The notes beneath the pieces were generated by a model, which was not told the DNA's origin, did no database searches, and saw nothing but the letters and a program-made list of their open reading frames with translations. The position numbers and the translations under genes are program-made. Positions 9,470 to 21,249 of a DNA stretch of 64,000 nt are shown piece by piece. The stretch lies in assembly GCA_036872755.1 (NCBI GenBank), contig JAVHNS010000009.1, forward strand, positions 1,736,001 to 1,800,000, written 5' to 3'. This DNA is from Orbilia blumenaviensis (lineage: Eukaryota; Ascomycota; Orbiliomycetes; Orbiliales; Orbiliaceae). Numbering within the stretch: position 1 is the stretch's first letter; every line of letters starts with the position of its first letter.

Positions 9470-11434
9470 TCTTTAGCATATCAATAACGACTGCATGTTT
9501 AAGGTCGCTAGTGGAGCTAGTCGTCATGTAATAACGGTGGGAACAACCCCAGGACACATGACCGTGTAATGTGCCCAATCTTAATATTTGTTCATAACCC
9601 GCTCTTCAGTATTACTGTTATTGTTGAATTTAGCACATATATCCGAAACCTCGCAATATATGCAGTAGACTACCATCATAAGTACACGTGCATACAAGAT
9701 GCCTACACAAGTACCGTCTCCTGTCCTTTCGCGAGCTTTATTCGGAATTCCGCTAACTCTATCGACGAACTGTTACCTAAAATATTATGTTTAAAATTCT
9801 GGAAAACTCTTAGCCTAAAGGCTTCTAACCTCTAATTTTTGGGTTCAGGAATAAGGCTGCACGCCGAAATTGCATTTCCCCTGGCTTTGACCAACCTACG
9901 ATATGATATATGTCAACAGAGCCAGCCTTTCTCGTTGCGTTGACATCCATTATACAACAGCCAAGATGCACCAATCGGGATTAATGCAGCGCAACCAATC
10001 AAGTTGTAACCAAATAATAACCGAAGGTGAATATCCCGTTAAGGCGAGCCGTCCCGCAGATCCCCCTGCAGGAATGGTACTTACGCCCGCCGAAGACTTG
10101 TTTTGTTCAAAACTCCGATGTTGGACAGTGCAGCACTTCAAAAAGCCAAAAAACTTCGAAGATTCCAAGATGGTATAGGCGGATTGATTTGCGTGGTTAT
10201 TGGCTTTTATTTAAGGGGGATTTTAATGCGGTGATATCATTAACTGGATTATTGTGGGACACTATCTGTTGCATATCGGTGATATGAGGCTAGCGAGATC
10301 GCACCAAGGACAAGTGCAAGCTAAGGTAACGTATTCCACACCGCCAATCATACATATCTAGAAAGGCAAAGCGCAGGTTTTAGTCGCACTCGGGTGATAG
10401 CTACCTGCATACGCCCAAAGCGGTGAAGATGCACTATCTCAATTCCCAAAGAATCCATTATTTTCCGAATCTTGGTTGATATCTATCAAGTTGGAATTTT
10501 AGGAGGTTGGGGCCTCGTTAACCAAGGAGGCCTCCAGCCTATCAGAACCTAGGTTCAGAGTCCTAGATCACAATGCTATAAATATGCCGATAAAACTCTA
10601 CCCCGCACGTATGCACGGTATGTAGACAAGTATGCTGTTTAGACTAGTCTATATTTTCAACATACATAGCTATATAGAGCTGTAGAGGTTAATGTTGGAC
10701 AACATCTTGTGCCGTCAGTCTTCAGGTTACAAGCTAAGATCTCGGGTCCCACGCGAAACATAGAAGGAAATTCGACATTTCGTCCACACGCCCATTCTAC
10801 AAATCACTATGTGTCAAACAGGGCCTGGTTCGCTTAAATTGAATACTCCATCTAGCTTTTGGAGATTTAAATCATTCGCATTCGATCAATTGTATATGCC
10901 GCGCTTTAGGATTTTTGAAGAATCCACAGTGACGTATACATACAGATATACATGCACAAGCAAGTGATAAGAATAACGATTAGCAGATCTGCGGGCGAGA
11001 AAGCTTAAATTCCCGAGCACAGGCAGCCGTGGAATGGGGTTGGATATTCTGCTAATTTATTTACAAGCTAGGCGGAGACGCAAACTGCAAGCTAGTGCCT
11101 TGTTTTTCCATAGCACCATGCATGTGGGGGTTATTTGATAGGCTTCTTCGCTGGCTCGCTAAAACGAGTTTAGTAGGTCTTTCGATCGACTAAGGCTAGT
11201 TCGACCAGTCTGGAGATCCATCAAATTAGCAAGGTCGTACTAGTGTCAATCGACGAAGGGATACAAATATAAATAGCAGGCATAATGCCAATACAAAAGC
11301 CGGATTTCAGTTGCATCAGCGACTTCCTGATATTCTTGAGAGCTATTCCGACCCAGACTTTAACTAAAACAATTGAGCATTAAATTGATCTATACAGAAC
11401 GATCCAGTTACTTACATAATCCGAAACACTCAAA
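9470..11434. other. Intergenic, AT-rich
   Basis: Several short frames overlap on both strands at 9900-10290, none with coding character. CACTCGGGTGAT at 10387-10398 is a solitary match to the end of the palindromic element at 6804. The last few hundred bases should hold the promoter of the flavoenzyme gene; no element there can be named with confidence. Confidence 0.4.
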
Positions 11435-13043
11435 ATGGGCATTGATTATCAACCTGAGTCCGCCAATTCTGCGGTTCTCCATACTGACGTCTTAGTTGTC
11501 GGATCTGGCCCAATCGGCGCTGTGTACGCCCGAAAACTAGTCGATGCGGGACACAGAGTCCTCATGGTTGATGCTGGAGCGCAGTGAGTTCCTCGATTGC
11601 AACCTCCATACTAATCATATTGGCCGAGTACTAATCTCAAAATCTCACAATGCATTAGGGAAAGCGAGATCCCCGGTGAACACAAAAATAACTCTACAGA
11701 TATGACACTAAACGAATTTAGTAGTGTCATACAAAATGACTTGACCCCACTTTCCCCGTCATCTTGTGTCCCCGGAGCGGCTGCTACCCTCCTTGTTGGG
11801 GGCATGTCCACCCATTGGACCTGTGTAACTGCAACCCCACACCCAACACTCGAAGCTCCAAAGCTATATTCAGAATCAGAATGGAATAATCTCGTCTCGG
11901 AAGCTCAAGAGCTCCTAAAAACTAACTCCACGATTCTCAATAACTCTGAGCGTCAGGAGGGTGTCAAATCCTTCCTTAATGCCTCGGGACGAGAGTTCAA
12001 GCCGACCCCACTCGCCTGCCAAAGGAATGGAAATGGCAAAGTCACTTACTCCTCTACCTCTACTATACTATCCCATGTCCTCGACTCAAATAGCTTTACC
12101 CTACTTCCCCGCCACCTTTGTACCAAGGTTCACAAACAGAATGGTGTGGTAGTATCCGCATCTATCATGGACCTGTCCACCAACACCCAAAAGACCGTAG
12201 TGGCAAAGCAATACATTCTTGCTGCAGGCGCCGTGCTCACGCCCCAGATACTCCACAGTTCTGGAATGCATAATGAGCTACCAGCTCTAGGTCGGTATCT
12301 GACTGAGAGAATGGTTGGTTTCTGCCAAGTTAAGCTTGATAAGAAGTTGGCGCTTCCAGGAGAGCTAAACCTCATGGAAGGCGCTAAAGGAGGGAAGAAA
12401 TGGGCTACTACGATCAATCGAGAGGCTCACCAATATGGGCAGCTACCGGAGAATGTCGACGAAGGCGACGTGTTAGACATTAGGTGTATGAGTGCTATCG
12501 AGCCGAACGTTGAAAATCGCGTCGAGTTTGGTGACAACGGCAATGACGGGATGCCCTTGGTGAGAACCTTCTGTCGTCCGATATCTGTGATAGAATTGAT
12601 GAGTTAATAAACTTGTTTGTATCAGCCGTCCTTTACAGTTTCTCCCAGCAACGAGGATCTCAAACTTGCAGCTAGAATGGTCACAGAGTACGTTACACCA
12701 TTTCCGCCGTTCTCCAAACACATACCACCGAGATATCGTACGAAATGCATGCTAACTTAAGAACTACAGGATGCAATCTCTGGCCGCCACGCTCGGCACT
12801 TTCATCACCGAGCCCACAATCATGCCGCTCGGAACTGCACTACATCTCAGCGGAACAACCCGCGCTGGAAAATCCGTTCAGGATTCCGTTGTTGATGCAA
12901 ACTCGAAGGTTTGGGGTGTTGAGAATTTGTATCTAGGCGGATGCGGAGTTATCGCGGAGGGTATGGCGTGTCAGCCAACCTTGACAGCTGTTGGCTACGC
13001 TTTGAAGGGTGTTGAGGGTGTCAAGGCCGCTTTGTCTGGATAA
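11435..13043 (+). CDS. Pyranose 2-oxidase-like GMC flavoenzyme
   Basis: Four exons, 11435..11583, 11659..12559, 12626..12687 and 12770..13043, keep frame and give 461 residues. The N-terminus has the FAD dinucleotide fold [15 protein letters not shown]. Next comes MSTHWTC, which matches the segment carrying the histidyl-FAD link in pyranose 2-oxidases. The C-terminus has [11 protein letters not shown] and [13 protein letters not shown], typical of the family. Known members oxidise aldopyranoses such as glucose at C2 and make H2O2. At about 460 residues this is shorter than basidiomycete enzymes (around 600). The catalytic His appears kept (ALHL), but the usual Asn of the ANPTLT motif is Gln here (CQPTLTA). 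There is no signal peptide, so it is probably intracellular. A related C-glycoside or sugar oxidase is the main alternative. Confidence 0.8.
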
Positions 13044-13290
13044 CTTGTATCTTTCAGATTGTCTTACTGGGATACCTGATTACTGCTATATATCCTATAT
13101 AATTTGATCAAAGAAAGAACAAAAGATCTAAATATGAAAAATCTAGCTATATTACAATAAATAACAGACTCCAACCCACCAAGCAAATCGATTTACTCCA
13201 ATATATTCAAACGACCGCTAATTGTGCTAAAAAAAAGGGGGGTAGCCTTCGAGCCAAAGAAAGTGTATGCATTAAGAACCGCTAATTAGA

Positions 13291-14943
13291 CTAATTGTGT
13301 ACCAACCCTTCAACAGTTGCCGCTTCAATAACGGCCGTAGCACTCTCAACGCCATACACCTTCTCCAAAATTTCCTTCGGATTCACTTTCTGTGAATCAA
13401 AATACAAATCTAACCCAGGGTCATACTTATGCAATGAACTCCGGTAACTCCCCTCTTTGCTGTAAAAAATCCGCTCGGAAGGGTATATCCCAATCAAACT
13501 CGCCTTTTTGACCCCAAGTTTCTTATTATACACTTCAAGGAACTTCTTAGCCTTGAGGTAAGGCTTTGATTCCACAATATTATCGATCTGTAGGATCAAT
13601 GTATTGTCCATGGTGTCAATTGCCCCTTCAGCACCCAGAGTCCTGAGGAAAGGAAGAAGAATTTCGTAGACATAGGAAACATAGACAAGTTCCTCCAGAG
13701 TCTCTGGGGGCTGAAGACCTGGTAGTGGGAGGCTACCCAAAAATAAATTCCAGGATTCATCGCCAGATTTTAGGGTGTCGATGCAAGATTGAATTGGGAT
13801 GTATGGAAAGTCGTTGATCTGAGAGTTAAGAAGAGGGAGAAGGGGGTTCAAGGACGAAGTATTGGTGATCTTGTAAGACACTCCCAAGAGTTTTAGCTTC
13901 TCAGGGGGAATCCGGCGGTGGATTTCTTGCATGATGCATCTTTTGAAGATTCTTTCAATGCACTCCTTTCGAAAATCAATGAGCGTAAGCCATGTTTTTG
14001 AAACGAATGGGATGTGGAAATAGGATGTTGGGCCAGAAAGGTAGTATTGGATTTGCGGAATGTCCAAGATGATGTCTATGTCTAGAGGAGACGAAGGATG
14101 GGAGGATGAGGAGATGGTGCAGACTATATCAGCTATTGTGTTTGAAAGGCGGGAAAGAGAATCTACTTCATTCAGCGTGAGAGGGTGGTGGAGTGGGATG
14201 GTGTCAAGATATCGATGATTGGTGTATATATCTATTAGTTGAGAGGAAAGTGATGATACGACCTCCGCAGAGAACAGACAAATCGAAGTAACGATCGAGA
14301 GGGAATTGTAAGATGAAAGAGCGGAAGTGGGAGGAGACCCGCGGATATGTAAATATTGGGTATCCTTCACATCTGGGAAAGAAAATGCAGTCGAAGCGAA
14401 AGAATTGATATGGGGAGTGGAGCCGAATAGGAATCGTTCAAAGATCGTTGATCGATGAGTAGCCGAAGTAGAAGATGATGGATCAAGAAATGAAAGGACG
14501 CTTCTGAGGGCATTTTGATTCTTCCGGCATGTAGATAATGACTTTTCAAGAGCTTGGTCTGTGCTTTTCTGTGATATCTGCGGGTGGAAATACATGTCCT
14601 TGACATGCCTTAATTGTAATGTATCGAAAGAGTGTGTTGTCGAGGTGAGAGTGACGTTGGAAGTTTCCAATTGGAATTGCTTTGAGCACGAGCCGCTACC
14701 GTTGTCTGCATCGGAAATTACCCCAAACACGGGTCTATCGGCTTCCTCCAATATTTGATTTCCAGGTTTCGCCGATGCCGACGCCGCATGTCCATGTATT
14801 TTTTTTGACTGGCATTTCGGCTTTTTCTTAGGCGGACAACCGCTTTCATATGTCGGAACAATTCGATGAGGCATGGCGCAGCCTGAACTTTGGGCGACTG
14901 GTAACGGTAGGCAGTCGACTATGCAGCTGGGAATAATATGCAT
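13291..14943 (-). CDS. Unknown protein of about 550 residues
   Basis: One long open frame. The first in-frame ATG is at 14943 (MHIIPSCIVDCLPL); a second at 14874 (MPHRIVPTYE) is also a reasonable start. The N-terminal 60-70 residues contain a basic patch PPKKKPKCQSKK that could be a nuclear signal. The remainder is Ser-rich, then predominantly helical and moderately hydrophobic, with no cysteine clusters, transmembrane segments or known catalytic motif. The C-terminal third (PYLKAKKFLEVYNKKLGVKK.. DPGLDLYFDS) looks like a folded domain. The frame is uninterrupted for over 1.6 kb in AT-rich surroundings, which is the main evidence that it is real. It converges with the flavoenzyme gene, the two stops being about 250 bp apart. 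Confidence 0.65.
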   Translation of the reverse strand: MHIIPSCIVDCLPLPVAQSSGCAMPHRIVPTYESGCPPKKKPKCQSKKIHGHAASASAKPGNQILEEADRPVFGVISDADNGSGSCSKQFQLETSNVTLTSTTHSFDTLQLRHVKDMYFHPQISQKSTDQALEKSLSTCRKNQNALRSVLSFLDPSSSTSATHRSTIFERFLFGSTPHINSFASTAFSFPDVKDTQYLHIRGSPPTSALSSYNSLSIVTSICLFSAEVVSSLSSQLIDIYTNHRYLDTIPLHHPLTLNEVDSLSRLSNTIADIVCTISSSSHPSSPLDIDIILDIPQIQYYLSGPTSYFHIPFVSKTWLTLIDFRKECIERIFKRCIMQEIHRRIPPEKLKLLGVSYKITNTSSLNPLLPLLNSQINDFPYIPIQSCIDTLKSGDESWNLFLGSLPLPGLQPPETLEELVYVSYVYEILLPFLRTLGAEGAIDTMDNTLILQIDNIVESKPYLKAKKFLEVYNKKLGVKKASLIGIYPSERIFYSKEGSYRSSLHKYDPGLDLYFDSQKVNPKEILEKVYGVESATAVIEAATVEGLVHN

Positions 14944-15852
14944 GCTGATATGAAGATGGATCCCTTGCTTCGCCTTTCTCCAATGCAGTATCGACAGTAT
15001 CGCAAATGTAACGCTGGTTGCCAAAAAAAATCCAAACAGAAAAGAAAAACTCCAATTGCTGATTCGCTGAATTCCGAATTATGTCTTGAATACCACGAGC
15101 ACATGTACAAGTAAGTCCACGCAGATGCTTGAGTCCAGCCTGATCCCTATCGCAGCATACCGAACGAAGATCTCTCAAAACGAATGAAAACGGTTCTTGA
15201 CAGGACGAAGGCTGCACTGCTGAAAAGGAGAAGGGATGTTCCTCCTGCTTTTTTTCTCGCCCGAGGCGGGTTTGCGTCAAATCAAACTGGCAAATGAGAG
15301 ATGCTCATCCCCGACCTAAAATGATTCCTTGCCCAGATTGGAATGCTTGTCTGCCAAGAAGTGTTAAAGACCACATAAACAACGCACTTTTGGGCCTGTT
15401 AGGTAATATGAGTAAGCAGTAGGCGAAAACTGCTTTGCTAGGCGCAGTAAATGCCCAGATAGGATGTTACTAAGGCGGCGGCTCCCGGACCGGGTACTTA
15501 TAAGCTGCAGGTGAAGCCTAGGGAATTATTTAATCCAATAGAAGTTAGTTGTCTTATGAGTTTATGATTTTGTGACCAGCTGAATCAGCCCACAAGGTTA
15601 TAACCCCTATATATAGATCTGGACGTTAGCAAGCAAAGCCTACCGTGTGACATCGTCAGATTTAGCGAGCAGTCTTTTCGTATTATTTGCGATCGCGATC
15701 GCGAGCGAATGGGTGGAATGGTTCCCTTCTTATAAGTTGACGAGGAATCAAGTTGTCTGGCACTCGTCTCTCAATTCATCAACGTCCCCAATCCCTCAAA
15801 CAATTATCTTTATATTTTTTTGGCTATATATTGTATTATCAAACGATCTGAC
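14944..15852. other. Intergenic
   Basis: Holds the promoter and leader of the unknown gene on the minus strand and the promoter of the small plus-strand gene. A perfect palindrome GCGATCGCGATCGC lies near 15690. No other gene is seen. Confidence 0.35.
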
Positions 15853-16550
15853 ATGTCTCAATTTACGACAAGGTACTTAAGTAGACATGTTCCTTCCCTA
15901 ATCCTCACTCTTGCCGCTTCACCGGCGCTAGAACTCCCAAGCCCCGCTCCAGCCGCAAAACCCAAGGCGATCGACAATCGAGAGGATAGTGAACAACAGG
16001 AAAGTTACGAAGAGTTAGAAAAACAGCCTTCAGACACAATAGATAAGGACCATATACAGAATGAGATCTACCGGAGTTTTACCACTGGTCACAGAGCAAA
16101 TAGTGGATCAAATACCTTGCTACCAGAGTCGGTGATCAGGAACCCCGGTGGTGTACGCCCACTTCATGACCAGGCAGTATATCAACAAGAGCTATTATAT
16201 TGACGGGCATGCTCCACCGTATTTAGATATTCATAACAACTGACATAACCCGAAATATAAATGGAACTCAAAGGGGGTACAGAGTTCAGCCGTTCAACCA
16301 ATGCACCACATTGAACGCGCCCTGGCTATACACCATCTCATCATCCTCTCTGGGCCTGAGAACGAAGTGTGTCTTCTATGCGTAAGCACTCCTCTCAAAT
16401 CTTTAGCTGTAAATATAATTTTTTCATTGACGGAATGACGACTCCGTATAGAAGAGACCGCTCCAGCGCCAATCACAAATCCGTAATTGGACAGTCTCTG
16501 GGAAATTAGTTTATTTACTTTCAAATTGGAACGATAGAATCAAGGCCTAA
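15853..16550 (+). CDS. Hypothetical protein, possibly secreted, three exons
   Basis: The model 15853..16176, 16283..16381 and 16452..16550 uses GTATAT/ACAG and GTAAGC/ATAG splice sites, all in phase 0, and gives 173 residues. If unspliced, exon 1 would end at a TGA at 16201-16203 (116 residues). The N-terminus MSQFTTRYLSRHVPSLILTL followed by AASPALELPSPAPAAKP resembles a signal peptide with a Pro/Ala-rich start of the mature chain. The middle is acidic and Gln/Glu-rich. Exon 2 has a coding look (HHIERALAIHHLIILSGPEN) and ends with CLLC, followed by a basic exon 3. No family is recognised and the splicing is inferred from sequence alone. Confidence 0.4.
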
Positions 16551-19243
16551 GCTAGCGCTTGAGGTCATGAATTGGAAAGAGGGTCGTAAGGCACACTAGA
16601 AGGACTACAGTGATATCGTATGCGGTATCCTCGTCCAACCCTACCACTGATACTCCATATTTAAGACCTATTTAATGTGGTCTTTTGGTACATTCAGTGC
16701 CGTTTATACGGGTACCTAGTACCTTCGCTTCAATAGTTAGGTGGTTTTCAGCGCTGTAGATTGCAATTTAGTTATATTATTGTTGGATATAATTTCATTG
16801 CCAGTGTGTCAAGCGCAAGCACAAAGTTGGACACTAAATTCATCCCGAATCCTTTACCAATTGACTAGTTGCCTGCCCAGTTACTGTACTGGTTTTGTAT
16901 ATTAATCTATACTAATTACGTACCTGGTTGATAGACGGTAGCTGCCCGGTATACCCTCTTTATATAAAATAAACAAATATCTTATTTATTGGTGCACACC
17001 ATAGATATATTGGGTATTTACAGGACTTCAGGTCGGTGCTGGTGCTTAGCTAACCGTGCTAAATGAGCGGAAGAACCTACCTCAATGAATTACCTTTGTT
17101 GTGGCCTTACGTAATTACATCTCCCAAAAATCGGTACCATTGGTGTTTTTCAATCTATCAACCGGAAACCGCCCCTGCTTTATAAATGTCATCCATAATG
17201 GTTATTCTTCCACGATTCGCAAAATCCATCACACCAAATATCAAATTTACAGTTCGTAGCACAGCCTAAATTTCAACGACCTCAAAACTAAGCCGTCAAC
17301 ATTCTCAACTAGCCAAGAAACTAGGCCATTTCCCATCTCGTTTCATTTCGTTTGGCGTTCAATAAAAGTGGCTATTAAGCGTTCCGCATACTTGAAGAAA
17401 AATCGTGTACAGACTATGATTTTGGCATCTTGCACATTTGTCTGGAAAGGTTTGGATATGAGACGAAAATCTTGCAATACTGTTTATCGAGAGCGTCTGA
17501 AATACTTGATGTTGAATTTTAATCGAATATTCGTGCAAAAATGACGTTGCTACGAAGTAGAATCATTTGCAATGACGTTTTGTCAGCAATATAATTATAA
17601 TTCACGCACTTATACCTGTGTCGTTGATAATGATGTGTATAAACGCTGGAATGTCTACTATATAGCTATGTATACAATTCGCGAAGGTTACTTTTGTGAC
17701 AGGGGTTTGAGATATATGTTTGAAACCGATGGGGGGCAGCTGTGTTCTTTAAATTCCGGTTTATTTGGCAGTAGACCATCCCTGAGGGCATTGTTTCGTG
17801 TACAGAGCATTTACTGCAGGTGTTAATATATAGAGTATTAAATAAGATACCAAAATTCGGTGTGGTTCGGACAATTTGTAGGTATACGGTATACGGTATA
17901 ATTGGGTCTGAGTAACGGACGTTAAGGTCGTCCAAATCGAGAATTTGAAGGATTTCAATGTAACGAGCTCATAGCGACCGACAGACCACTAGGCCAAGCG
18001 ACCGGCATGTATTGCGCGATCATGGAGCAAATTTTGGCCTCTTAATTTATAGTTGTTAATGTGTTGTTGTTGGTGTAATATTCTTATACATAAATTATTG
18101 TGTCGCCCAGCTGTCGCCGTCGACATGTGGCTTGAAACCTAATTGAGGGTTGGATTGTTGAAGATTGCATGCGTAGTGGGATCTGACAGGTCCGTGCAGT
18201 CCCCTCTATCTCTCTTATCCCCACAGAATCTCATGTTTTAAAGGCTGAGAATGCAACGATGCCGTCAGTAATTTAAATTCCCAACTTTCGCGACTTCGGA
18301 ACGCCGATAAGTCCGTCCACCGAAGCAATGCAAGCATCGGATTCCCGAAAATGGCCCATCTGCCATGTATCGAAAAGCTTAAGAAAGGTTAGGCCGGAAT
18401 GCGCATCACTTCAAACCCGGCTCTGACAGCTGCGCCCCGAACACTATTGGCCCCCCAAGGCCCAGCCCATGCAGGGTCCCAAGGTTTTTTCGTGGCAGCT
18501 AGATGTGGAAATGGGCGTCCAATTTCAAGCAAACCCCCCAGGCCAGGCCGGTGTTGATTGGGCGGGAAAGGAGTAAAAGTGCCATTCTGGTGGATGCAAT
18601 TCTGATTTAGGGGCAGCGGTACAGGGGCAATGGACGCGAAAGAATGAAATGTTACATTATACCGTTTAGTATGCTCTAAAGTACTTTATCTTCTTTTAAT
18701 GCATGAGCATGAGAAGGTTAATTATTATTAATAATGATTTGAGCTCCTTCTTCGTGTTCTTTCCCTCCTTCTTCCCTTTCTTCTTCGCTCTGGTCATTTT
18801 ATCTTTCTGATATCATCGTCATCATCGTCATCGTCACTCGTTTCAAAAAGCCCTTCTAGCTTTAGCTTTATAATATTTTTTGTTCTACATTTTTTTTTAA
18901 TTTTGACGCCCTGTTATGATATCCTGTCTGTCCTTACTATAGCATCGATTCGATTCGATTCCGATCCGATCCGGTTCCTTCTCGGCCACGTTTTCTCCCT
19001 CTGAAGATCGATCTCCCTTTTCGCGTGCGACGGACTTCAAGACAACTCCACAACAACACAGTAACAGCAACAGCTTTAACCACACCCTTAATACAATAAA
19101 GTCAACATAAACAAACCACATCGACTGGAACGATATTTATACCGCCGACGGATAGTTATTACCGCCTACGAGTTTCTATTTCGAATAACCGATAATAGCG
19201 GAGTAAAACAATAGAGATAGGAATTTAATAAGGAGGGAAGGCG
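16551..19243. other. Long intergenic region, AT-rich, then promoter/leader of the NCS1 permease gene
   Basis: 16551-18200 has stops in every frame and no RNA gene or repeat pair that I can see. From about 18735 to 18900 the plus strand is strongly pyrimidine-rich (TCTTCTT, CCCTCCTT, CATCGTCATC), as in fungal core promoters and 5' leaders. This fits transcription towards the permease ATG at 19244. Confidence 0.45.
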
Positions 19244-21249
19244 ATGGGCCTCCGAGACATTCTCGTCATTAGAAACGATGACCGTTCAGGCGTCAAGACA
19301 AACTGGTGGATAAACCCCGATATTATTCCTTTGCCGCCGAGTCGACGGACTTGGGGTCGGACTGAGTTCTTGGGGTTTTGGTCGGTGCCACAGTACGTAC
19401 CTTGCATTCTCTTATTGAAAACTATCCTTTATCCTTCGTCGGGACTGCTATATCGGGGAAGGATGTTAATATTGGGGATTTAGTTTGTGTATATCGAGCT
19501 GGACGACAGGATCGGTGCTTGTGTCGTTGGGGTTGTCAACTTGGGAGACTGTAGCGGTGTTGCTTGTTGGCCAGGGGTTGGTGGCGTATTTGGCGATATG
19601 TAATGGGTGGATTGGTGGGAAATGGCATATTGGGTTCACGGTTGCTCAGAGGTAGGATCCCTGCTATCCTCCTATTTTTAGGCTTTGGGGGATTTTTATG
19701 CTGATGATGATGGTGTGCTCAATAGGGCTATTCTGGGTGTCTATGGCTCGTTTGTCGGAATCGTGATGAGTGTGGTCATGTCGATTATCTGGTATGGAAG
19801 TCAGGCATGGCTCGGCGGGTTGTGTATCTCGGTTATTCTGGGGAGTTGTAGTTCTTCTTTCTTGAATATGCCGAATACCCTGCCAGAGGGAGCTTTGATG
19901 CAGACTAGGGACCTGATATCGTTTATTCTGGTATGTATTGAGAATATTTTCGCTTAAGATTGGTGAGTTTAAGCTGTGGAATGTTTGGCTAAAATATGTG
20001 ATAGTTCCACATTCTATCGGTTCCCTTTATGCTCGTTGGACCTGAAAAGATCAAACACCCGGTTATACTCTCGAACGTGCTGGCGTTGATAGTTATGATC
20101 TCATTGACCCTCTGGACAGTCAAAACTGGCGAGTTCAAGGACCCCTCTGGTGGGTGGGATACGGTTCGCGCGCAGACAAATCGGTGGTGGACCTGGCTTT
20201 ACGGAATTACCTCAATTCTTGGATCTGTCGCCTCGGGTATTTTAAACCACGCGGATTTTACGAGGTTTGCACGAAGACAGGGGGTTCAGACTTTTGGAAC
20301 GCTGTTTGGTCTGTTCGTGCCTGGCACTATCATCCCTTTGCTTGGCATTGTCACGGCGTCGATGAATACGGATGCATCCGGCCAACCGATCTGGAATCCA
20401 GTCGATCTTCTGATGGATAGATTAGCCCGAGATTACACCTTCCTTACCCGCGCAGCATGTTTCTTCTGCGCTGCTGGACTTATCACCTCGCAACTTGCCC
20501 AGAACGTCCTCGGAAACGCGTACGCCGCTGGCATGGGTCTCGCCGGTCTATTCCCTAAATACGTCAACATCAAGCGCGGTTGCATCATCGCCGCGATGCT
20601 ATCATGGGCATTCCAACCCTGGCAGTTCTATTATCTCTCGAAAATGTACCTGGACATTCTCTCCGACTTTTCGGTATTTTTGATGCCATTGACGGGAATC
20701 ATGATTAGCGACTTCTTTTTGGTCAGGAGGCAGAGAATACAGCTTACGCATCTGTATACTCGGGATACCGCAGGGAGCTACTACTTCAACTACGGAGTTA
20801 ACTGGAGAGCGTTGTTCGTATGGCTTGCCTGCGTGGCGCCGGCTATTCCCGGGATGGTGGCAAATTTGAGTATTAAGGACCGAACGGAAGTTACAGCTGC
20901 AGTACTGTACTATCGTGGATTCTGTATCTTTGGATTTGTGCAGAGTTTGATTGTCTATTGGGGTATCATGAAGTGTTTCCCACCGAAAGGATTGGGAGAG
21001 CAGGATGAAGTTGATGTTTATGGAACCTTCGCGAGTGAGGAGGCGATTGATTTGGGGATTACGCCGTTTAATAAGGAGTTTGAGGTTGAAGGAGAGAGGT
21101 TGAGGGGTAGCTTTGATGAGTTGGAATTGGAAGATCTAGTAGACGAGGAGAAGGTTGGAGAGAAGGATCTTGAGAAAGAGGAGTTGAAAGATGTGGATTT
21201 GGACGATGGGGAGGAACAGCAGGGCTTGTTGAAGGAGAGAAGGATATAG
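19244..21249 (+). CDS. NCS1-family nucleobase/allantoin-type permease
   Basis: Exons 19244..19392, 19484..19651, 19726..19930 and 20005..21249 splice in frame to 588 residues. The family signature is present: NPDIIPLPPSRRTWG, GFWSVP, a transmembrane segment starting SWTTGSVLVSLGLS, FLNMPNTLP, NHADFTRFAR, and SQLAQNVLGNAYAAG with FPKYVNIKRG. About 12 hydrophobic segments can be followed. NCS1 proteins carry nucleobases, allantoin, nucleosides or thiamine into the cell with protons or sodium at the plasma membrane; the substrate cannot be told from sequence alone. The first acceptor (19481-19483) was chosen over one 15 nt downstream because it keeps the usual spacing between the two Trp residues. 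The cytosolic tail is strikingly acidic with many Glu-Lys pairs and could serve in endocytic regulation. Confidence 0.88.

Noticed and set aside
9903..10287. Three overlapping frames of 70-90 codons on both strands
   Set aside because: No frame looks better than the others; composition is random-like.
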